The notes under the pieces: generated by a model
What the model was told of the DNA's origin: nothing
The model's database searches: none
Seen by the model: the letters and a program-made list of their open reading frames with translations, nothing else
Shown here: piece after piece, positions 1-9,299 of the stretch
Layout of the letters: every line of letters starts with the position of its first letter
How positions within the stretch are numbered: position 1 is the stretch's first letter
Source: Ehretia macrophylla
Lineage: Eukaryota; Streptophyta; Magnoliopsida; Boraginales; Ehretiaceae
NCBI GenBank assembly: GCA_037974665.1
Contig: CM075778.1
Location: forward strand, 11,645,001-11,709,000
Direction of reading: 5' to 3'
DNA: 64,000 bases
Translations under genes and position numbers: made by a program

Positions 1-366
1 ATGAAAAATCAAATCAGTACTCTGTTTTCTATCTCAAGCAGTAGCTTCATTACTCTGTTTTCTCAGATATTAAAGACATAGGATTATCATCGATTTACAT
101 ATATTTTCCGAGCCACCTATCCCTTCAGCATATAGCTTTAGTTGAGATTCTAACAGAGTGACCTCTCAACTTTCCAGATTACGTAAAACTAATCATGACA
201 ACCCAGACAAGAGTTGTAAAACTAATAAGTCATGTGACTAAAAAGACTGCTATCTAATATTATATGTTTCCCAGTACAATTTTGGTGCTTCAAACTGGAA
301 AGTCAGACATAACAAAGTCCACGAAAATCATCCTTAGATTAATGCACAATGAAGTTAGGCAAAAGT

Positions 367-939
367 TATTAAGATAACTGAGGTTTCATCCTAAAACCAA
401 TTAGTGTCAAATAGAGTAGCCAATGGTCTTGAAGTTTCTAATTTTCCAATGTGGAATAAGTGTATATTCTAACACTCCCCTCATGTGCGACCTAATTTGA
501 GAGGGGTCACACGTAGAAGATTGAACACATGTGATGGATGAACACACATGGAAGGTTGAACGTACCTGGGATATACGTGGAAAATTGAATACAAGTGTGA
601 CCTGATTTTGAAATGAGTCACACATGGGACACGCGTGGAAGATAACACGCAAAAAAAGATTGAACACACGTGTGACATAATTTGAGAAGGGTCACACGTG
701 AATGAACACACGTGGAAGATAACACATGCAGAAGAAGATTGAACACACGTGTGACATAATTTGAAAAGAGTCACACGTGGATGAATAAAACTGGACCAAG
801 GACCCAGCTCTGATATCATGTTAAGATAACTGAGGTTCCATCTTAAAACTAATTGGTGTTAGATGGAGTAACCCATGATCTTATAAGGTGGCATTGAAAT
901 TTCTAATTTTCCGACGTGAAACAAGTGTATATTCTAGCA
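367..939 (-). mobile_element. TRIM (terminal-repeat retrotransposon in miniature) in an intron
   Basis: Two direct repeats, 367-474 and 819-939, start (minus strand) TGTTAGAATA or TGCTAGAATA and end near CTTAACA. Just inside the right copy, on the minus strand, is TGATATCAGAGC, close to the initiator-Met tRNA primer-binding site TGGTATCAGAGC. Just inside the left copy is the purine tract ATGAGGGGAG. The flanking 5-mers are aaagt (362-366) and aaggt (940-944), a TSD with one change. The element is 573 bp with about 344 bp of non-coding interior, which fits a TRIM. It lies in intron 6 of the CIP7-like gene, in the same transcriptional orientation. Confidence 0.85.
640..795. repeat. 79-bp tandem duplication with five CACGTG boxes inside the TRIM
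   Basis: A unit beginning gattgaacacacgtg occurs at about 658 and again at about 737, a period of 79 bp. The pair contains five perfect palindromic CACGTG motifs at 667-672, 695-700, 709-714, 746-751 and 774-779. CACGTG is the G-box bound by bZIP and bHLH factors in plants. Any regulatory activity here is inference. Confidence 0.75.
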
Positions 940-1043
940 AAGGTCTACAATTAAAGTGGAGTAAAAAAGCAAGCACATATATTTAACCAATAAGCAGCTT
1001 AAACAATAATAAATATGAGATGGAGAGAGAATGGAACTATTAC

Positions 1044-2975
1044 TTTGTTGCATCAGATGTTGCTGTGATTCCAGATCCACCACCTGGAGCAAATTATAGA
1101 TCCAATAATAATGTAAGACTGTCCGAAAAAAGAAGACAAAGGTCCATTTAACCTAAGTTTGAATTCATGACAAACCAACAATAGGTGCAACTATGGCTGT
1201 CTCATTATATGATATCATGGTATAGATTTATGCACTTCAACACTTCCAAAATCTGAAAAGAAAAAAAAATTGTAGTGTCCAAAATACATCAATATATTTC
1301 TAATTTTTTTAAACGGCATTATTTTCATCTCCAAGATACCAAACTTAAAGAATTATACAAATGGAGAATAAAGTACTACTGCAATTAGATCCACAAGGAC
1401 GAAAGAAAACTCAAAGCTAGATGCCATCTTTAAATGTTATTTGTCCGATAAGCTATTATAATTTTCTTGATTCCAACTCAAAAGAGTAACTTACAATACA
1501 TAATGCACATATGGTGTTCATTTTGCATACTTTGCAATGATAATTCTTATATTTGAACTTAGAAGATATTGCCTTCTGCATAGCCACTAAGCTAAGAGAT
1601 ATGAGCATGAAAAACATTAGCAGATGTATGTATAGCACAAGAGAAATGCAACTATAAGCTATCTATGTACTACACTTCTAACCAAATCAAGGCCAACAGG
1701 CATAAAGAAAGCATATACACACAGGGACTAAAATAAACTGACCTATGGATCTAAATGTTCGAATAATGTGACAGGAGTAATTGACAAGTCGATAACTGCC
1801 AAAAATGTTTGCCACAATTGGTCTACTGAAATATACTAATTCCATATCAAGGAAACGCGTTTCCAGAATTCACTAGAATATGTAATTCATTTAAGTCATG
1901 TACAGTTCAGGAGTCAGGACTAGTCTTCAAAGTTCCAGCCTATTTAACATCTACAATGAGAGAGCTGCTCAGGAATATTCAACATGGACCTTATGTTCCT
2001 TGCATATACAGAAACCTATACAGTTGGTATATAAAGGCCCTAGAGATTCTAAACAGATTCAGAATATAGCACATTATCCCAGCTCTGCAGTTCATTTTCA
2101 TCTCAGACCTTGAGTTGCAATTTTACTAAAAGATGTTGACAAGACATAAATATGCCCTGAAGAAATGAAGAGAGGATAGATAGAAGGAACTCAAATGAAG
2201 AGGGAACCAAAAAAATTTTATGTTTGACCAATAGGTTAGAAATGAAAGTAAGCATATATAGACATACTAATTCCCAGATATTGTACATGAAACCTAAAGG
2301 TGAAAATTAAGCAAATGAACCAGATGAGTAGCAGCAAAATGTACCTGTACCAGAAAGCTGATCTCCCACTCCCTGAAATTATAAACATCCATAATTTAGT
2401 GGAGATATAATTAACTACATTCAGAAATAATGTTTCCAAAAGCTGTAGAAGCTAGGACCTGGGAATACAGTTTTTGGGCCGCTTCCAACTGAGACATCTC
2501 TGTATCAAAGGTATTAACCAGCTCTAAAATCTCCGGCGTACTAACAAACCGCACAAACCTGGAAAGAGAGCAGCACATTACATCAGAGCTCACCATGCAT
2601 AACCAACACTTCTGGTAAGCACAATGGACAAATCAACTACCTCTCAAGCGTTCCTTTTGTGAACCATGTTTCAGCATTTCTTCGTCTTTCAACCTCAAGC
2701 TTTATGGATTGAACTGACAATGCAACTTGTTCTTCTGCTACCTTTAAGTGCGTCACAAATGGCTTCACCAATCCTGAAGCCAATTTCTCTGTCTTCCCAT
2801 CACTCGACACAAACAATTCACATCTGCCCCAAAAGTACGGAAAAGTAAGTAAACCAAACAAATTGCATTCTTAACAGAACAGCTTACACAAAAACAATAT
2901 AATCTCCTAGTCTGACCTGGACCGCTTTGGCGATAGCTGGAATACTGCGTAATCAAGCAGCAAATCAGATTTCAT
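1044..2975 (-). CDS. CIP7-like (COP1-interacting protein 7 family) protein, N-terminal exons, partial
   Basis: Five coding exons on the minus strand join in frame: 2975-2917, 2823-2641, 2558-2459, 2372-2345 and 1083-1044. All introns are GT-AG and the phases agree (59, 183, 100, 28 and 40 nt). The start is the ATG at 2975-2973. The joined product opens MKSDLLLDY, then has [44 protein letters not shown] and a Gly/Ser/Thr-rich end before DATK. This is the conserved N-terminus of the plant CIP7/COP1-interacting-related family, nuclear proteins linked to light signalling through the E3 ligase COP1 in Arabidopsis. About 136 residues are visible. Family members run to roughly a thousand, so most of the gene lies beyond the left edge. 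Intron 6 exceeds 1,040 bp and carries a TRIM. Family assignment is from remembered motifs; which paralogue it is cannot be told. Confidence 0.85.
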
Positions 2976-3569
2976 TTTTTCCACTGGACTAAAACGGCAG
3001 AATATTTGCTAAGATATCCTTCATGTAAACCCTCTCCACCCCTAACTTTCACAAAATACCAATCTCCAGTTAATTACATGCATTTTGCAAACAAATCGAA
3101 GCACGGAACACGTGCAGAGAAATGCAATTAATCTCTTAGCTAAAAGCAATGAGTCAAGTAATCCAAAAAACAACTGAAAGGTAGAAACATTTTTCTTCCC
3201 AGATTCTAACACTATCACAACTATAATAACATTTAAGCAGAAAGTCACAGTATTCAAAAGTAAAAAATCCCTGAATCGACATCGTTGTTTTCAAATAAAA
3301 TGTACATACAATTGAACTATTTTACTACTATTAAATCAAACATCGGATAATATAAAATCAAAAACTCATCAGATCTGATAACAATTTCACAAATTTCAAT
3401 TGCTAAACCAAATGCTAACTATTTATAACTATAAAAAAAATCCGATAAATTAACACTTAGCTCAGAATTAAAAGCACAATAATCGAAAAAAAAAATCGTA
3501 AATAAAAAAAACTGCAAAACCCTAGCAATGCACAAGTAAATAATCCAAATAAGCAAAATGCGAATCGGA

Positions 3570-3680
3570 ACTGACCGGAGATCTTCAATTGCCGGACCGG
3601 ATCCTCCGTTTCCAGTTCATATCCGAACCGGCATTTGCCTTTACAAGAACCAGAAGATAATATAGACAGCGTTTTTCAAA
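3570..3680 (-). other. Probable 5' untranslated exon of the CIP7-like gene
   Basis: This short stretch is markedly more GC-rich than its AT-rich surroundings and lies about 600 bp upstream of the ATG. On the minus strand it reads toward a possible donor (CCG/GTCAGT) near 3578-3574. The strand has no open frame that joins exon 1. I infer a non-coding first exon; transcript data would be needed to fix its ends. Confidence 0.4.
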
Positions 3681-3835
3681 TAAAATTTAAAATTTAAAAT
3701 TTTTTTATTTATTTTATTTTCTTTAGTAGGGGGTTTGGTTTTCTTAACAAACCCCTACGGCAACGTTAGACACTACCTTGTATTAGCTGTCGTCAATGGT
3801 TTTTGCTTTACTCCTTTCTCAAAATCTTCTCTCTG

Positions 3836-3893
3836 TATATATATACATACACATATATATATATGTATACAGAGTAGAGAGAGAGAGAGAAGA
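3836..3893. repeat. (TA)n/(GA)n low-complexity tract upstream of the CIP7-like gene
   Basis: An alternating TA/CA tract runs into a GA run ending near 3892. Read on the minus strand this is a CT-rich tract upstream of the putative first exon, a common composition in plant core promoters. No clear TATA box could be placed. Confidence 0.6.
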
Positions 3894-4005
3894 GTTGATG
3901 TGGTTTCAGACAATATCAAATTTTTATTTTCTTTTTTCTTTTTTTTTTCTTTTTTTTGCTTTTACTGCTGCTACTGTTGTATTGTGTAATCTTGAATTCT
4001 TTAAC

Positions 4006-4048
4006 AAATCTTAAATCTTAAATCTTAAATCTTAAATCTTAAACCTTA
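4006..4048. repeat. Heptanucleotide array (AAATCTT)x6
   Basis: Six head-to-tail copies of a 7-bp unit aaatctt, the last one changed to aaacctt. The period matches plant telomeric DNA (CCCTAAA) but the sequence differs at two positions, so it is best called a 7-bp microsatellite. Confidence 0.85.
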
Positions 4049-4059
4049 ATAAATCTTTT

Positions 4060-7000
4060 ACTTTACTAGAGATGAAAGACAAAAGAGAGTATTCTAACGC
4101 TCTGTGCTGAAGAGGATGTTTCAAATTAACAAATGATTACTTGACATTTGTTGATAGGTGGATTTACTGTTACGCCCATGACGCATATAGTTTATTTTAT
4201 TAATTTGTTTCCTTTTGTTGTGATCACCACCCCCAACAAATTTCAAATTTTTGTTGTTGTGCTAGCGAATTAGTTATGAAGGGCCAAATTTAAAAGTGTC
4301 TTATTAAAAGCTTGTCAAATTTTGAAATTAAAAAAAGAATGCGGTAAGTATGTGGGTTTTTTAAAGGCGTTAAGAAAAAATTAGGTCACATGTATTGTAC
4401 TATATTCGAGTAGATTCGAAGTGGTATTTTTTTTTTTTTTTTTGTTTGGAAAAGTATTATAGATGTATTTGAGAATTTGGTATCTTTTAGGCTAAAACTT
4501 TCTCATTTGTTGAGTTAAATCTCTATGTTAAGTTTTTTTAAATAAGATAATGTTTCTTGGAGCAAATTTATAGTAATTTCATCATATTCTGAAAAACAAT
4601 AATAACCAAATTCATAATGCTAACTTGTCACTAAATCTAATAAAATTGGCATATCTTTATCCAATAGAGAGTTCATTTGATTGAAATTAAAAATAAAATA
4701 AAATAAAATAAAAAGCTAAATTGGATATAAAGTGTATTGTTCCATATTCCTTGGGAAAAAGGGATGATAAATTGTATAATTGAGATTAGTTATTATCTTG
4801 GAAAAACCATATGGTAAGGGATTGGCATATAAGTGAAATTAACCCTTCAAAACAACTACTGGTGCCCCCAAAATTTTATATGTGCAAGAGAGGACTTTGG
4901 CAACAAGCCTAATTAAATTATGTGAAAAAAATTTTAAAGAAATATTATATTTTTTTTTTTTTTACTTTTTATTAAAAGTAGAAAAACTTTTTTTTTTTTA
5001 ATTTTTGAATTTGTTTTTCATTTTTTTTGGCGGGGGGCGGGGGGGGTGGAGGGGGAGGGGGGATGCGTTGTTACAAGATAGCACTCTTGTCACAAAAAAA
5101 ATTTGTATTTTCCTGATATTTAATGTTGTTTTTTTTTGCAGTTTCAAGTTATTTATTATTTAGTATTTCAAGTGCTTCTTTTTTTTTTATGAATACTCAT
5201 TTTTTAAAATTTTAAATAGAAAAACTGATTTACATAAACATATTTATATTAGTTCTAAAACAGGAGTTATACCAAACCCATAAAATAGTCGTTTCATAGA
5301 ACTTAAAATTTATTTTTGGTTAATATGAAGGTATAATTTGTATTTACAATTTGATTGCAACTTATGTTACTTCACCAAATTGAATGTCTTGTATAACTTG
5401 TGGACCTAATATACCTTTGCAACAAGCCAATTGCTTGTCCATTTCCAAAATCCCTCCCTCTTTCCCCTAGTCTCCTCCAACTTCCTCCACATAGATATAT
5501 CTACCTTCCTTAAATGAAATTGCATAATTAGAGTGGAACACAACTTCTTTTATACTATTTGATACTATTTCAATATCAAGTGCATTATCAATCCAGTTTC
5601 TCATGCAATCCTACACCATATACAAAACTTGAACTACAAAATTGAAAATGGAAGATTTCCAAGAAAATTGGTTTTGCATTTTTTTCTTTTTTGACCGAGT
5701 AAGCTAAGTATGCTAAAAAAATTTGTCAAAAAAACTTTCACCGAAATAGGTATGGAGCATATGTTTGTCATTTTTGATTTCATGAGGCCTAAGATATTAC
5801 AAAACAAACAACCATAGTGTGACACACCAATTGAGAGAAGCTTTGGTAAGAGAATGAGCATAATTTTTTTATTGAAAGAGAATTTTCGTTAATCCAAAAG
5901 TAAAATACAAGAGGACTAATATTAGTCAATACTAGATCAATGAAAGTCAGAGAACAATAATTTAGCCAAATTAGGAGGAATGTTAGAACACTAATTTAGA
6001 GGTACATTATCAATTTTACAAGTTTTTACTATACGATCTATTACCTTATAAACGAGCGTTTTTACTAAATAGAAATTAGGCCACTTTGGATGCTTCTCGA
6101 TAACCGGTGGTGGTGGTGCCACAAGCCAATCGATTGTTACTCCTAATGGGTTTTTTCGAACTTGGCATGCATAGCTATGAACTTTCACTTTCAAAGCATG
6201 TGCCAATTCATGGATGATAATGATATGGACTCCCATTTTACAAAGCCGATAAAAAATAGTGATCAGTTGAGATAAAAGTTCACAAAATATGTCGTCCCAC
6301 TTGAACTCAGCCAACAAAAGCTAGCGTAACAGAAACATTTCCAAAGGATTAATTAATTCCTAAAAGTTGTGATCGTCTATAGTAGTAGGTGATGAGGAAT
6401 GCTGAATGAATGGGATTTTTCTTTGGCCATGATAAGCAACAAACTGGAATATGTGAAACACATGGGTGGCTGCGAATCGTCAAGCTTTTAGCAGCTGAGT
6501 GGAACAACAGTTTGCAACCCCACCAGCCAAACTATTCCGTTTCTGTCACATCTTTTCTAATAACGAGAAACTTCTGTTTAGAAAGTTTTTTGCGTTCAAT
6601 TAAATGTGACAAATTTTAATAGACACAATTTTATTTGAAGGTGATATAGTAATTAAGTCAATTAAACACAGTTTAAAAGAATTGGTCATGAAGAAATTAG
6701 GTTTTTGGTTTATTCAAACTTGAGAATTTTTTATATTTTTCTGGTACTAATCCCGTTGGTTTTACTTGTTTGAACTCATGAAATAACTATGAAACACTTT
6801 TAAAACATTTTTTTTTTTAAAAATCAGTAGAGACAAAACATTGACGAAGAGAAGGAGTTTGCTGATCAATCCCAAACTACTATAATACTACATCCTCCTC
6901 AACTTTGTTGCCAAACACTTATCCTAAGCAATCTCTTCTGGTTAAGCAATGTTCAGATTTGACTTCTTTGCCTTCTTATCCCTTATTTAAGAATCTGAAG

Positions 7001-7830
7001 GTCATAGTGTTGATACCTAAATTTTGGATTTATAGATTGGATTCAATATTTGGAATAGATTATCAATTTATATGAACACCTTCTTTATGCATAAATTTTT
7101 TTTTATATGAACACCTTTTAAAATACCTTTATTTTCTCATTTATCTATGTATATATATAAAGTGTAAAGTTTTCTTATTAATTTAATTTATTGGCCTCAC
7201 TTATCAAAATCCTGCCTCATTTCCTGCTCTTAGATTGTGTCAAATTGGTTAATGAGTAATGACATTGTGAACCATTCAAAATCTGAGAGATCCTATTTGC
7301 TTGATGTGTGAAAAGTTCAATTTTTTCTTCAAGGATGAAGCTTGGAAATGGATTCAAACGTGGCCTACAACTTGAATTGTCGGTGGGGAACATGCATATT
7401 GTTGACGTAGGTTCTGAAGGTGCCAGAATACTATTAGACGTGTCTCGTACTGACTACTCAATGCAGATCCATGCTTATCAGGCTAAAACTTCTTGCAAAA
7501 GTTTTGCCTAAATATGCTCAACATTTTGGATCAAGGAAGATGCTGCGATTTAGCACTTGATTTTAAATGCAAAGATAGCAAATGGTGTTTTTTTGTTTTT
7601 TTTTTTAATTCAGAAGATAGCAAACAATGTTGAGATGGTATATTGACACAACTTCGAATCTTTTTATTGTAAATTGTTACTTAGTTAAGGATAGATTTAG
7701 AATTTTTGTTTAGAAATAAAAACAGATAATTTAACATAGAGATTTTTTTTTCAATAGAAGTTAAATTAATTTTTAACCTAATAAACCTTAAAAAATACAC
7801 ATATTATTATTATTATTTTAAACTTAAGTG
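4060..7830. other. AT-rich intergenic region without a recognisable gene
   Basis: No open frame here carries a motif I recognise and none is conserved in composition. The stretch has long T and A runs, a short (AAATA)n tract near 4690-4716 and a G-rich tract at 5029-5062. The longest minus-strand frame (5991-6317) has no supporting context. Decayed element sequence is likely, but I could not define ends. Confidence 0.5.
5029..5062 (+). other. G-rich tract, potential G-quadruplex
   Basis: About 34 bases consisting of G runs of two to eight separated by single C, T or A, in an otherwise AT-rich region. More than four runs of at least three G are within short spacing, the usual G4 pattern. Folding is inferred. 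Confidence 0.6.
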
Positions 7831-7831
7831 T

Positions 7832-7862
7832 GAGGCGGGGGAAGGGGGGGAGAGGGGGTGGG
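7832..7862 (+). other. Second G-rich tract, potential G-quadruplex
   Basis: Runs of five, eight, five and three G separated by one to three bases. It directly precedes a short copy (7864-7921) of the repeat that forms the inverted repeat to its right. Confidence 0.55.
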
Positions 7863-7957
7863 TTGCACTTAATGGCTTTGCCCTTGTATCTCGTGGAAAA
7901 ATAATTAACTCTATGAAATTAGGTGAAGTAGCTTAGAATCTTATATACTGGTCTTGA

Positions 7958-8264
7958 ATATTATAATTTATTAATGTAGGATAATTAGATTTTCTAACAA
8001 TTTCAACTCATCTTTGTTGCTCAATTCTCACTTTTTAATTTTTAAGTGGTGATGGGGGCTTGCACTTAATGGCTCTGCCCTTGTATCTCGTAGAAAAAAA
8101 TTAACTGTATGAAATTATAATTCTTTTTCTACGAGATACAAGGGCAGAGCCATTAAGTGCAACCCCCCATCACCACTTAAAAATTAAAAAGTGAGAATTG
8201 AGCAACAAAGAGGAGTTGAAATTGTTAAAAAATCCAATTATCTCACATGGATAAATTATGATAT
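7958..8264. repeat. Large inverted repeat (about 140-bp arms) built from an LTR fragment
   Basis: The left arm 7958-8097 pairs with the right arm 8124-8264 across a loop of about 26 bp, with roughly 90% identity by eye. The inner 20 bp pair perfectly. A further direct copy of part of the arm is at 7864-7921. Right of the second arm the sequence reads ttaaca then tggtatcaaag (8296 on), an LTR end followed by a near-initiator-Met primer-binding site. The arms therefore look like LTR and adjacent sequence of a small LTR element, duplicated and inverted. A transcript would fold into a long hairpin. Confidence 0.75.
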
Positions 8265-8756
8265 TGGTTTTAGATGGAACCCTAAGCTATTTAACATGGT
8301 ATCAAAGTTGGATCTTGGTCCTATATTATCTATCCACGTGCAACTCGATTTGCGCGTCAATTAGTTAATCATAGGTTACACGTAAAAAATTTCGAGAATT
8401 TTGATTATTCGTTTTTTTTTTTTTTTTTTTGCCAAATATTCATTTGCTCACTATGTTATGCATATCAACCAACCCCTTTTTGAACCCAAAAAAATATATA
8501 TATATCCCCTTTTTTTACCTTTTCTAAAATATTTTTTAGTAATTAAAACCTCAAAATTAGGTGATTTGAAAATTGAAAATGTCGGTTAAAGAACTTAGGA
8601 GGACCAACAGAATCTGGATGCCGTCCATCATTTGTTTCTCTTGGCTTTTGAAGGTCGGGGCAGAAAGCCACAACAACAAAATTCATTGACCAAAACATGA
8701 AAGAGGGAATTTATGTGTCAAGTTGTAGATCAAACTTGGGCGGGGGCTTCTTTTAG

Positions 8757-9141
8757 GACCAACTCCAACAGCTCTCTTATTTTTTTCTTACATTTAGGAG
8801 ATTTGAAACATTTTTTCTATTTTTACAAATCCCCTATTTCAATTTCACTCCAACAGCTCCCCTGTTTTTAACCAATCCATTATTTTATAGAATCTCTATT
8901 TTAATTTTACTCCAACAGCTCTCTTATATAAAAAATTCCTACTTCTATAACATTAAAAACTATGGGGGATGGAATGGGAGAGGGATTTGATCTCCTAGCA
9001 ATAGGGGATCCAAACTTCAAATCATTTATCCCCTAAAATTTAAGGGATCATTTGAGGGAGCTGTTGGAGCTATATACCACCAACAGCTCCCCCAAATTTG
9101 ATGGTTTTGGGCATTTGGGGGAGCTGTTGGAGCTCCCCTTA
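8757..9141. repeat. MITE-like repeat with a recurrent CTCCAACAGCTC motif
   Basis: Forward copies of ctccaacagctc occur near 8763, 8852 and 8911. Inverted copies (gagctgttggagct) occur near 9057 and 9119, with an extra forward copy near 9083. The opposite ends are thus inverted relative to each other. No coding potential and no clear TSD; a decayed non-autonomous DNA transposon is the simplest reading. Confidence 0.5.
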
Positions 9142-9299
9142 TGCCAAAAACACAAGATGATCAACTTGTTGCGCGGACCAATTAACAAAAATAGAGAAGC
9201 GCTCCTAGGGGTTGCATCAAGTGGTCGAATAACGACTTATTGCGCCTTAATATTTCAAATTTGAACTTATGTCAATTCATCACAAATATCGTCTAATCT

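Noticed and set aside
5991-6317. Minus-strand frame with HELAH, matching the HEXXH zinc-protease pattern
   Set aside because: The pattern is short and occurs by chance. The 108-residue frame has no other protease feature, no membrane topology and no supporting exon structure.
7308-7511. 67-residue plus-strand frame resembling a plant gene exon
   Set aside because: No family motif, no splice-linked neighbour and codon use no different from the AT-rich surroundings.
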